Assembly: GCA_020433805.1 (NCBI GenBank)
Contig: JAGRBZ010000014.1
Location: forward strand, 1 to 50,950
Source: Anaerolineae bacterium
GTDB taxonomy: Bacteria > Chloroflexota > Anaerolineae > 4572-78 > J111
Direction of reading: 5' to 3'
DNA: 50,950 nt
Shown here: positions 32,712 to 41,461 of the stretch, in pieces
Numbering within the stretch: the first letter of the stretch is position 1
Layout of the letters: each line of letters begins with the position of its first letter
Notes under the pieces: generated by a model
Databases searched by the model: none
What the model was told of the DNA's origin: nothing
Seen by the model: the letters and a program-made list of their open reading frames with translations, nothing else
Translations under genes and position numbers: made by a program

Positions 32712-34616
32712 TTACTCTGAAGGAACTTGAACCTTTATTCGTGTACCCTGACCTAGCTTGCTTTGTATCGTTACCCGCCCCCTTAGTATTTCAGCTCTTT
32801 CTTGCAGGTTTCGCAAACCAATTGTATTTATAGTATCCAAAGATTCGAAATTAAAGCCAGCCCCCCTATCTTCAATTGTTAGAATAATAGTATCTGCAAC
32901 TTTCGTGAGAACAACTTTAGCGTGATCGACAGTAGCGTGCTTTACAGTATTCCACAACGCTTCCTTAGCGATGTAATACAGATGCTCTACTTGGGTTCCG
33001 GCGAGCTCTACATTCGAGTCAATTGTCAAGTCCACTTCAAAGTTGAACTGTTTTTTTAATGAATCACAATAAGACTCTAACATTTGGCCGAAACTTTTCT
33101 CATTATTATCGGTAAGGTACATCTCCTGGAGATTAGTCCGGATTTCGGCTAAAGCCGTTTGAGAGAGAGCATGAACGAGTTCAACAGCGTTCTTGGCTTT
33201 GTCATCTAGCCCCTGTCTGGCGTACCCTAGTGCAGCTAGAGCTGACATGCCAATACTATAGAGTGATTGTGTAACGGAGTCGTGTAATTCTCGGGCTAAT
33301 CTATGTCTTTCCTGTCGAACAGTCAATTCGAGGTTTTGAATGTGTAAATCGGCATTATGCAAAGCCAATGCTACTTGATTTGCAAATAAATGAATCATCG
33401 GAGTATTCCAGTCATTGAAAAAATCTTTCTCTTTGCTCCAAAGAAGAAGTATTCCCAACGGTTTACCACGTACCGTCAGCGGGGCACAGAGTAATGACTT
33501 CCCCTTAAATAAGGAAAATAATTTATCCAAAAGCCATGTCGGGTTATCTTTTTCGTGAATACGTTTCTGGATTCTATGAGTTGTTAATACGTTGTCAGCT
33601 ATCCATCCTTTAACCGGTAATTGTAAACCGATTTCTACCCTCGAGCCAAGCGTACTAGCACTGACGACGGTTAGATTTTCCTGGTCAGGACTCAGTAATA
33701 ACACAGCCACACCTTCGGCATTTGAAAGATGTCTGGCTTGGGTTACAACAAAGTCTAATAAATTCCCCAGGTCTGCACTATTAACCAACTCTTCGGTCGT
33801 AAAAAGCACACTCTGAATTTCCGAAAGCAACCGCTGTTCACCATCTGAGAGCATCTCGGTTGTTGTATGTAAATCAACAAAATCCATCGCGTTGATACAA
33901 AACCCGGTGACTTGACCGTCATCGTTGATCACAGGATTACAATAAAATTGCATCCACCGTTTTTTCCCGTTGCTCATGACCCATTGCATAACCTTAACGG
34001 TCTCACCCAGCAAAACTTGTGACATTTTATCTTTAAATTTTTGCCAATCTTCTTCCGGAAATAACGCGTGTACCGGGCATCCCTGCTCAATGGGTCTCCC
34101 TGAAAATAGGCTTATTCTTTCGGACGCCACTCTATTAAAAAACTTGATGCTCCAGTTTTGATCGATCACGATGTGGGCATTAAGACTGGAGTCGTAGATA
34201 GCCTTCAACTCCGCGTTCGCTACTTTTAACGTTTGTTCAGCCCAATGTTTGTGGAGTGCTGTCTCAATAGAAGCTAACAACGTCTCTCGTGCGACGGGCT
34301 TAAAGATAAAGCCAAATGGTTCGGTTTTTAGAGCACTTCGCAAGATTTCATTGTTGCTGTGGGGTGTTAGGTAGACAATGGGGACATCAAACTGAGCGTA
34401 GATCTGTCTGGCTATTGTAAAACCGGCCGTTGCCTCATCTAAGTCGATGCCGATGAGCACTAAATCAGGGCGTTTTTTTCTGACAACATCGATCACGTCA
34501 ATGCTGGGTGAAATGTGATCGGGAACTTCATAGCCAAATTTTTCGAGAGAATCCTTTATACGCGATGCGGCAATCGCATCTTGCTCGACAACTAGAATCC
34601 TTGACTTAGTCATCAT
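32712..34616 (-). CDS. hybrid sensor histidine kinase (pseudo-receiver, PAS, GAF, HisKA_3, HATPase)
   Basis: 634 residues, no membrane segment. The order is receiver-like domain (about 5-125), PAS (about 135-250), GAF (about 270-425), then the NarL-type dimerisation domain with phosphohistidine in RHRLARELHDSVTQSLYS, and an ATPase domain (LYYIAKEALWNTVKHA, VEDRGAGFNFES-like region, GLRNLQERAEILRG). In the receiver the expected phosphoacceptor is Gly56 (PDLVLIGIDL), although the Thr and Lys equivalents remain. It is probably a non-phosphorylated pseudo-receiver. The kinase should phosphorylate the LuxR-type regulator encoded next. GAGGCGG precedes the start. Confidence 0.9.
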   Translation of the reverse strand: MMTKSRILVVEQDAIAASRIKDSLEKFGYEVPDHISPSIDVIDVVRKKRPDLVLIGIDLDEATAGFTIARQIYAQFDVPIVYLTPHSNNEILRSALKTEPFGFIFKPVARETLLASIETALHKHWAEQTLKVANAELKAIYDSSLNAHIVIDQNWSIKFFNRVASERISLFSGRPIEQGCPVHALFPEEDWQKFKDKMSQVLLGETVKVMQWVMSNGKKRWMQFYCNPVINDDGQVTGFCINAMDFVDLHTTTEMLSDGEQRLLSEIQSVLFTTEELVNSADLGNLLDFVVTQARHLSNAEGVAVLLLSPDQENLTVVSASTLGSRVEIGLQLPVKGWIADNVLTTHRIQKRIHEKDNPTWLLDKLFSLFKGKSLLCAPLTVRGKPLGILLLWSKEKDFFNDWNTPMIHLFANQVALALHNADLHIQNLELTVRQERHRLARELHDSVTQSLYSIGMSALAALGYARQGLDDKAKNAVELVHALSQTALAEIRTNLQEMYLTDNNEKSFGQMLESYCDSLKKQFNFEVDLTIDSNVELAGTQVEHLYYIAKEALWNTVKHATVDHAKVVLTKVADTIILTIEDRGAGFNFESLDTINTIGLRNLQERAEILRGRVTIQSKLGQGTRIKVQVPSE

Positions 34617-35382
34617 TTCCGCCTCGACATAAAAAGCAATGTTGCTTCTTTGAAGAAGTTGATAAATAAAGTTGAGTTCTCTAGAAGGGTTTACAAATTG
34701 AATAAGACTGAACGCTGTAAATAGGTAAGTACCGGCCTAATTGATTGCTATTAACCCAACTTTAAATGAATGGTTACAAAATAGCAGCAAGTTAAAACGG
34801 CAGTGATGGAAATTTTGATTAGACTTAGAGAATTAGAGGGGGTTTCGGTCAAAAAAAGTTGATGTTCCGTATTCAGTCGGCTTGACTTTGAAGTATTGTA
34901 CGTAAAGATTTTGAGATAGCAAATAGAAGCACCTATTGTTAATGAAATTTAACATTGCAAATCCGTTTATTGCCCGAATCATCGATCTTTTTCAACACGT
35001 ATATTAAAATGCTCAAAATCAACTCCATTATAATCTCATTGTAAAACCAACACCGCCAAACCCCACCATCGGCAGCACCGATATTTTCTTCAAGGCGGTG
35101 CAATTTACGGGTGTGAGATGATTTGCACAAGACTGGCTGAAATCTTTATATATTTTAACCTGAATTCGATAATAAAGTCCCACTGTCATTTCGTAGCCCC
35201 TTCGACTGCGCTCAGGATAAACTCCGGCGAAGAAATCCCTCAAGTATTTCAAGTAATGAAGCGGTTGTCGGGAAAATTTAAGTGCTGTTGCGTTAAATTT
35301 TTCCAATCGAACAGCTTTTTATACGTATTGTCACAGGGATCTCTCCGCTGCGCTGCGAAATGACACGAGACGTATTACCTTC
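34617..35382. other. intergenic region, no gene seen
   Basis: About 770 bases between the kinase start and the end of the permease gene. Short open frames here overlap the repeat and have no family features. The right half holds the repeat at 35184-35365 listed separately. The left half is AT-rich and should hold the promoter of the kinase operon, but I cannot point to a clear one. Confidence 0.6.
35184..35365. repeat. intergenic repeat element bounded by inverted TGTCATTTCG
   Basis: TGTCATTTCG at 35184-35193 and its exact complement CGAAATGACA at 35356-35365 bracket about 160 bases. Inside are CCCTTCGACTGCGCTCAGG and GGATCTCTCCGCTGCGCTGC, strings I associate with dispersed palindromic-type repeats in environmental bacterial genomes. 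No coding role is seen; it is likely a non-autonomous repeat. Confidence 0.5.
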
Positions 35383-37791
35383 CTACCCATATGCTAAACT
35401 ATCGCGCACACTTATCTTGGTGGCATTATAAGCCGGTGCGATAGAGGCCAGAATGGAGACAACGACGATGACAACCAGCCAGACCATAACGGCGTCAAAG
35501 TTGTATTGGTAATCGAGATTGTTGTTGAACATAGCCTGCCCTAGCGCGTTCGCCATAAAGCGGCCTATCACAAACGAGAGCGGTACCACAATCAGCCAGC
35601 TAAATAGCCCTTGCAGCAGACCTTCCATAACAAACATAGCCATAATGGTCGATGTCCGAGCACCGACAGCCCGCATAACGCCGATCTCGCGTGTCCGCTC
35701 GACCACACTGATCGAGAGCGACCCCGCCAGCCCAATCCCGCCGACCAGAGCAACGATCACCGCCAGAACCAGCAGCATATTAACCACAATACTAAACTGA
35801 GCATCGACATTGTCTCTGAACTCATAAACGGTGTCGCTAAAGTCGGTGTCCATGTTTCTGGTGTTGAACAGCGCTTTAAGTTCGGCGGCCATCGCCTCAG
35901 CATAATCTTCGTGGTGGGTTTCTGTTCGTACATACAGGTCGCTGCCGATGTTGTGTTTTTTCGTGGCGTGATACACGGCCTCGAGATTGGCATAAATCGG
36001 CACGGTGTCGCCCACACCGCCACTCAATATCGACTGATAGAAGCCCACAACTTGCCATTCATCATGGCCTAACTCGCCCAAATCCAGAATAATCGTGTCG
36101 CCAAGGTGCATGTTATGGTCATCGGCCATATCTTTGAGAATGACGACAGCTTGACCGTCATCCGGCCGTAACCAGCGGCCAGCCACAATAAGGGGTTCAA
36201 ACATATCGCTTTGGGTCGGTACGCCCATTATTTCCACGCCGATGCCGGCCTCGTTGGTGCGCTGTCCCAGCTTCAAGATCGAAGCGCCGTGATCGAACCA
36301 CAGTTCGGCCTTTTCAACGCCCGGCATGGTTTCGGCCAGCCCCACGACCCGATCGGTGCGTTCGTTCTCTTCCAAATAGATGGTCATATCGTGATTGCGC
36401 CGCAGAAATTCGTTATCCAAGGTCAGCGATATCGATGAGGAGAGCGTCATCACCCCTAAAAACATCGTACCGGCGGTGATTAAGGTTAGTTGCGTGAGCA
36501 GCAATCGCCCTTTCCGCCGAAACATATTGCCCAACGCCGTGGCGTAAGGGGTTGACAGAAAGCGCTGCCCCAGCCGCTCGACCAGTCGATCCAGCCGGCT
36601 TGCGCCAAACTTGCCGCCGCCCAAGCCGTAGCTGGCAATCGCCTCCCGCACGGTAATCGACGCGCCGCCGAGAACCGGCCAGAGCGCAGCAACCATAGGT
36701 ACGGCCAGAGCGGCAATCATTTGGAATACAAATGCCCGCTCTGAGTATTGAAACGTGGCGTAATCAATATTAAACAGGTTAAGTAGCCATCGGGTCGATA
36801 CAAAAGCGACAAACGCGCCCAACGGCAGCGAAATCAGTAACGCCAGCAAGCCATACGCAAGGACCCCCACCAGATAGATTTTAATAATTGTGCCGGTTGA
36901 CCCGCCAATAGCCTTAATCATGCCGATTTGATTGATCTGCTCGGTTATCAGCGACATCAGGGTGTTGAGGATCAACACAGCGCTGGCACCCAACGAGACC
37001 ACCGCCAAAATCTGTAGAACCAGGTTGATGCCCTCCATAATGGGACGTCCCCAATGTTTTTCGGGGTCTTGATAGAGCGTAGACACAACGCCAACATCCT
37101 CTTTCGATAACCGATCTTTGATTTCCGAGGCGACCTCGCGGGCAAATTCTTCGCTGTAAGGATCAACCCGTACCAGAAGCTGGCTAAACTCACCTTCGGC
37201 CACATCGAAGCGCTCCATGCCCTGAGCATCGGCAAAGAAGAAAGCCGGACCACCAAACGGCGGCGGGGGCACAAACGGATGGCGAACCTTGCCGCTCATC
37301 TTGAGCGCTTTTTCACGGCCATCCACTTCAAATAGTACCGAGTCGCCAATATCAACACCATAATATTGGCTGGACAGGCGCTCGACACCATAGCTATTTT
37401 TGGCCGGCCACGTGCCTTCTCTCAGTTGAAACCTATCATAGGTTTGGTCATCATAATCATCCCGCATGACCAAGACCGCGGAGTCCCATTCATCGGCAGC
37501 ATTGAGCTTATAACGGACGCCGATTTGATTGGCCGCTTCGATGTCAACCACGCCGTCGACCTTCTTCAGCCGGGTGGCGATGTCGCGATCAATATCATCC
37601 TGCAAAAATATCATCACGTGCGAAGGATAAACAGCTTGATGCGCAGCATCCATGCCGGCCAGCATCTGGTCGACCATGCCAAAAGTGGCTCCAACAGCAA
37701 AAACGCCGGTGGCAACGCTTAGGGTAGCCAGCAAAGTGCGGACTTTGTTGTCCCACAGATCGGACAGTACTTTGTACCAAATAACGCTCAT
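35383..37791 (-). CDS. FtsX/MacB-family ABC transporter permease
   Basis: 802 residues from the ATG at 37791, which is preceded by AAAAAGGA. An in-frame upstream start at 37839 would add 16 residues without a ribosome site. The architecture is one N-terminal helix, a MacB-like extracytoplasmic core domain, an FtsX helix bundle in the middle (ILAVVSLGASAVLILNTLMS, IGMIKAIGGSTGTIIKIYLV), a second helix and core domain, and a C-terminal FtsX bundle (REIGVMRAVGARTSTIMAMF). Such permeases work with a LolD/MacB-type ATPase for lipoprotein, lipid or peptide export or mechanotransmission. None is encoded in the window, so it is an orphan here. It is probably co-transcribed with the small membrane protein gene 74 bases upstream. 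Confidence 0.85.
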   Translation of the reverse strand: MSVIWYKVLSDLWDNKVRTLLATLSVATGVFAVGATFGMVDQMLAGMDAAHQAVYPSHVMIFLQDDIDRDIATRLKKVDGVVDIEAANQIGVRYKLNAADEWDSAVLVMRDDYDDQTYDRFQLREGTWPAKNSYGVERLSSQYYGVDIGDSVLFEVDGREKALKMSGKVRHPFVPPPPFGGPAFFFADAQGMERFDVAEGEFSQLLVRVDPYSEEFAREVASEIKDRLSKEDVGVVSTLYQDPEKHWGRPIMEGINLVLQILAVVSLGASAVLILNTLMSLITEQINQIGMIKAIGGSTGTIIKIYLVGVLAYGLLALLISLPLGAFVAFVSTRWLLNLFNIDYATFQYSERAFVFQMIAALAVPMVAALWPVLGGASITVREAIASYGLGGGKFGASRLDRLVERLGQRFLSTPYATALGNMFRRKGRLLLTQLTLITAGTMFLGVMTLSSSISLTLDNEFLRRNHDMTIYLEENERTDRVVGLAETMPGVEKAELWFDHGASILKLGQRTNEAGIGVEIMGVPTQSDMFEPLIVAGRWLRPDDGQAVVILKDMADDHNMHLGDTIILDLGELGHDEWQVVGFYQSILSGGVGDTVPIYANLEAVYHATKKHNIGSDLYVRTETHHEDYAEAMAAELKALFNTRNMDTDFSDTVYEFRDNVDAQFSIVVNMLLVLAVIVALVGGIGLAGSLSISVVERTREIGVMRAVGARTSTIMAMFVMEGLLQGLFSWLIVVPLSFVIGRFMANALGQAMFNNNLDYQYNFDAVMVWLVVIVVVSILASIAPAYNATKISVRDSLAYG

Positions 37792-37865
37792 TGTCGTGTC
37801 CTTTTTACAGAAGTTTCGACACCATAGCGGCTTGTTCAAGCGCGTCTACGTATGTAGCGATAAAC

Positions 37866-38549
37866 TCAATGCTTCTTCAAGTGCATCGATTTGTATTCAC
37901 CAATAAGCACAAAGAGCCAACCCAAAATCAGAAAGACCATAATCTCGATGGGGCTGGGCGCAGAACTCCCTTCAAAAGCCTTGAGATGCATCTTTGCCGT
38001 TTCGCCACAAAGAAACCAGGATGCCTGGATCCAGAAAACATAGCCGATAAGCTTGAAACCTCCGGCGATTTTCTCCGGCATATCAAGCGCCGCATAGAGT
38101 TTCATCCATATCCAGACAATAGCGAAAAAGGAAAGCAGGATGATGCTTCCTCCAAGTCCAAACAGCGTTGCGTTATAGACACGACCCCACACCATCAGCA
38201 TTGCAAAGACTACGCCAACAACGCCAATAGCGGTGAGCCACGAGAAAACCGACTTGGTTTGCACATAGATAAACGCACCAATGGCGGCCAAGACAGAACC
38301 TAACGTTACGGAAAAGCCCCAGGCTATCCATAAAAGGCCGCCATCTGCCCAAATAGTAGCATTATTCTCTTCAATCGTAAGGGTTCTGAGGTTGTGCAGA
38401 AGGCTCCGTGAGCCGATAGCGGCAAATGCAACGGCAATCAGTAAGCCAATCCAGAATAGACTTAACGCCAGTTTTTGCTTATTAATTTGTTTTTGGCCTT
38501 GATGGTGACTTGAGGCATTACGGATGAATGTTGACGTCTCATTTTGCAT
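37866..38549 (-). CDS. polytopic membrane protein of unknown function
   Basis: 227 residues from the ATG at 38549, chosen because AAGGAGAA precedes it by about 8 bases. A longer frame to 38672 would run through the hairpin and lacks a ribosome site. About six membrane segments are visible (LALSLFWIGLLIAVAFAAIG; WIAWGFSVTLGSVLAAIGAF; WLTAIGVVGVVFAMLMVWG; LFGLGGSIILLSFFAIVWIW; IGYVFWIQASWFLCG; IEIMVFLILGWLFVLIGEY). I do not recognise a family. It stands directly upstream of the FtsX-type permease and may form or regulate part of that transporter. Confidence 0.65.
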   Translation of the reverse strand: MQNETSTFIRNASSHHQGQKQINKQKLALSLFWIGLLIAVAFAAIGSRSLLHNLRTLTIEENNATIWADGGLLWIAWGFSVTLGSVLAAIGAFIYVQTKSVFSWLTAIGVVGVVFAMLMVWGRVYNATLFGLGGSIILLSFFAIVWIWMKLYAALDMPEKIAGGFKLIGYVFWIQASWFLCGETAKMHLKAFEGSSAPSPIEIMVFLILGWLFVLIGEYKSMHLKKH

Positions 38550-38567
38550 GATTGAATTCTCCTTCTT

Positions 38568-38607
38568 AAAAAAGACTCCCCAGATGTATAAATGCATTTG
38601 GGGAGTC
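38568..38607 (-). terminator. leader hairpin with U-tract (attenuator or terminator)
   Basis: Arms 38594-38607 and 38574-38587 pair over 14 positions (two G-U) with a 6-base loop, and the minus-strand RNA continues with six U. The ribosome site of the membrane protein gene follows after only a few bases. It could attenuate the membrane protein/permease operon, or end a transcript coming from the 38907-39353 gene. I see nothing else in 38608-38906. Confidence 0.6.
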
Positions 38608-38906
38608 GATCGTTGGACAAATTTCACAGAACTAAATTTGGAGGAGCAGGTGTAGATAGATGCTAAATTCACACTTAAGACAATCGTTTTTTACCTATTT
38701 AGCCATACTTATCATACGCTAAAATCTGTTGTAATACGCCCGCCACTTGTCGAGAATTTGATCAGCACAGTGGTGAGGTTTTTGCTCGGGTCACCTGACC
38801 AGGCAAGGGAGAGGTGTTGTGTTTTCGTCTCTTAACTTGGCGGATGGTTTCGTTGTAGCTCATCAGAAAAACGATCTTATCGCCGACCATAATTAACACC
38901 ATTATC

Positions 38907-39353
38907 TTAGTCTTCATCGATAGGTACGTCGGTTTTGTATTCCGTAACATAAGCTTCGATGGTCGTTACACCATGCGTTCGATTCACAGATACCCGATGG
39001 TTACCATCACGCACAAAGTAAACCTGACCAACTTTGTAGACCTCAATCGGTTCAAATCCCTGATTGTAGAACAAACTGTCGACCCGTCGCCAACGCTCCT
39101 CATCTTCATAGTTTTTTGGCAGGAAAGAACGCGAGAAATTTCGGTATTTACTAACGCTGCCGACGATATTCTTCAATTCTATTTCCTGCAGCCCTTTGTT
39201 GATTGGTTTCTTTATCTTTAAGTACTGCTTGACCGCCTCAAAAGAGAGCAAATCATTTGAGCGACCACGAAAAAAGTTGAGCCATTTCTCGATGAAAGCC
39301 AACTGTTGGGCTTTGCCAAAGTCTTTGGCTGATCGTGCAGTTAACGTGTTCAT
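38907..39353 (-). CDS. ParB-like-fold protein of unknown function
   Basis: 148 residues. The C-terminal half contains YNQGFEPIEVYKVGQVYFV and then RDGNHRVSVNRTHGVTTIEA, the pattern of the ParB/sulfiredoxin fold (GNHR in place of GERR). The N-terminal half is basic and helical (KPINKGLQEIELKNIVGSVS). Small proteins of this type are often annotated as transcriptional regulators or ParB-like nucleases, but neither DNA binding nor nuclease activity can be shown from sequence. It stands alone between the permease unit and the decayed region. An AT-rich TATAAG-like box lies about 15 bases upstream, with no strong ribosome site. Confidence 0.65.
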   Translation of the reverse strand: MNTLTARSAKDFGKAQQLAFIEKWLNFFRGRSNDLLSFEAVKQYLKIKKPINKGLQEIELKNIVGSVSKYRNFSRSFLPKNYEDEERWRRVDSLFYNQGFEPIEVYKVGQVYFVRDGNHRVSVNRTHGVTTIEAYVTEYKTDVPIDED

Positions 39354-39640
39354 GAATAACCGTCCCTACACTTATAGCATATCAGTAAACCGGTGTGAGT
39401 GTCATACCCCGAATGTTTTATTCAGGGGGTTTATTTATTGTTTGGGCCGGTCAATTGGCCCCAAGCGCATAGGCGAGTCAAGGGACAGTCTGACACATCC
39501 TTTAATCGAATTTAGTAGCCGCTTAAGGAATTCTTCAATAGTACTTAACAAGGGTTTCAATTGAAAGGATTATGGAGTCATCGTGGGATGACTGTCTCAC
39601 GACGATACTTTAACTGTGAGGCATCTAAAGTACGCAAACA

Positions 39641-39942
39641 ATGCAAGAACAGTTTAAAGAGAAGGGAATTGTTGTTATCCAACAGCTCCTCTCAGAGCAA
39701 GAGGTAGACTTTTATAGGGAGAAATTGGGGGAGAACGCTCCGGCATTACCAAAGAAACAAGGCGCAGGGCGAGGTTTCAATCGGAAGGACCAACAAGCAT
39801 CATGGAGTCTGCCCGACGGAGTCTCAAAATTGCGCGATTTTGGCCGCTTATTTATCACGAGCAGTTGGTTTCAACAGTTAGGGAGTTATTGGGCGACATC
39901 ATCAAAGTTAGGGTACCGGTCACAACCAGCTTCTCAGGATGA
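39641..39942 (+). pseudogene. phytanoyl-CoA dioxygenase (PhyH) family fragment, frameshifted
   Basis: The first 75 or so residues (QFKEKGIVVIQQLLSEQEVD, FYREKLGENAPAL, RDFGRLFITSSWFQQL) look like the N-terminus of a PhyH-type Fe(II)/2-oxoglutarate dioxygenase. Around 39866-39880 the sense frame moves: the family-like VRELLGDIIKVRVPVTTSFS continues in another frame and stops at TGA 39940-39942. The metal-binding HXD and distal His were not found downstream, so the gene is broken and truncated. The following 350 bases up to the transposase remnant contain no frame I can assign. Confidence 0.65.
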
Positions 39943-40291
39943 ATGCACTTCTTCGTGATAGCCTTCAGACGCCACGCAGAAGTACTCATACACATTCGAT
40001 AGGCAACATTAGTAGCGAGCGGTACCGGCCAGATAACGCAGGATCGTGCCATCTGTACTGTATCAGCCGCATCTTTTGCTCCAGATGGGGCATTGCTCTT
40101 CATCCGCCGGATATCAGCAGCTATTCTAGCAGCAATATTAGAAGGTTTTATCATAGCGGTCGTCTGTTTCTGCGTCCCCTTAGCTACATTGAAAATAGCT
40201 TTTTAGCTTTTGTACGAAATCGAGGCCGAAAAAAATAATATTTCTTCAAGTATTTCAATACCAAGGCCAAAAAATAGCGAAATGAGAGCGG

Positions 40292-41404
40292 TTGAATACC
40301 AGGCGTTTTTTGTCTCGCCAAAGAAAAAAGCGCAAAAGGAAACAACCGCTTATGCCCGATATAGTAATGATTTTAGGTTGTTTAAACCAATATCTGAATA
40401 GAACTAGACTACGACAATTGAGTTATATAGTGCCAGCCCTGTTAGTCAGGACCGAACGAGTGACGATGCTAGGCATCTCCCGCTGGCCAGAAAAAGGCGG
40501 GTGTTACCAGACCATTCAGCGCTTTTTCAAGAGCCCTATTGTGTGGGCCAAAGTAAACTGGTTTTTCATTCATCGTCATCTGCTTGACCCGGCCGATGTG
40601 ATTTTGATAAGCGGCGATGAGAGTATGAGGTTAAATTGACACCCTATTTACTGCAAATCCCAACGATGTTCAACAACCTCCTGGTGTTGCTGGGGATTGA
40701 CCTAAGCCCGGTCTACTGCATTATGGACGGTGCTTTTGGCAACAAGAATGCCTTACACATGGTGCGCCAATCTTCTTTGCATCTCATCTCCAAATTGCGC
40801 TATGATGCGGCTCTCTATTTTCCTTACGATGGGCAACAAAAAAAAGCGCGGGTCAAGGTGCCAAACTCGATTATAACCATATCCCCGACAAATATCTCAA
40901 AGAGACAACCCCACGCGATGGTCTCAAAACCAACATCTATCAAATGCCCATGTGGCACAAACGCATCCCCGCTCAACTCAATAATTTCATTATCGTCAGA
41001 ACCAACCTCACAACGCAAAAAGTGGCTCGTGTCGTCCTATTCAGTAGCGATCTGGGTTTGGCGTTCGATAAACTCATCGACTATTACCGCCTCCGCTTCC
41101 AAATCGAATTCAACTTCTGCAACGCCAAACAATTTTGAGGTCTCGAAGATTTTATGAACGTCAACCGCATCCTGCTCTACAATGCGGCTAATCTGGCTAT
41201 GTTTATGGTCAATGTTTCTCAACTTCTCATCCGTTACTTTCGACCCAATTGTCCCGCTTTCAATGTCAATGACCTCAAAGCCTGCTTCCGAGGCCATAAG
41301 TACGTGACCAAAACATTAAATTGCTTCCGCATTTGCCTGAGCCTATTCGTATTGACCATATCGTCGCCAATATCGCTCAAATCGGCAGTATTAATGCTCT
41401 TTAG
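40292..41404 (+). pseudogene. IS4-family DDE transposase pseudogene
   Basis: Pieces in several frames reconstruct a DDE transposase: RLRQLSYIVPALLVRTERVT, LDPADVILISGDES, PVYCIMDGAFGNKNALHMV (second Asp), then IDYYRLRFQIEFNFCNAKQF. The last carries the IS4-family Y-(2)-R-(3)-E-(6)-K signature. Lesions visible are a frame change with probable internal loss near 40625-40640, a shift at an eight-A run (40838-40845), TGA for the expected Trp at 41136-41138 (KQF*GLEDF), and a further shift near 41310 before the C-terminus IRIDHIVANIAQIGSINAL. No terminal inverted repeats could be fixed by eye. The element is not functional. Confidence 0.8.
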
Positions 41405-41461
41405 TTGGCGATAGTGATGTTATGGACAACCAAATAGTTTTACTTGCAGATATAATGGTTT

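Noticed and set aside
35519..36072. Plus-strand open frames opposite the FtsX-type permease
   Set aside because: Overlap a well-supported gene and have no recognisable motifs.
38762..38950. Minus-strand 62-codon frame between the membrane protein and the ParB-like gene
   Set aside because: Overlaps the end of the ParB-like gene in another frame and shows no ribosome site or family signature.
39407..39428. Hairpin CCCCGAAT/ATTCAGGGG followed by TTTATTTATT on the plus strand
   Set aside because: The stem is bulged and there is no upstream plus-strand gene to terminate; too weak to list.
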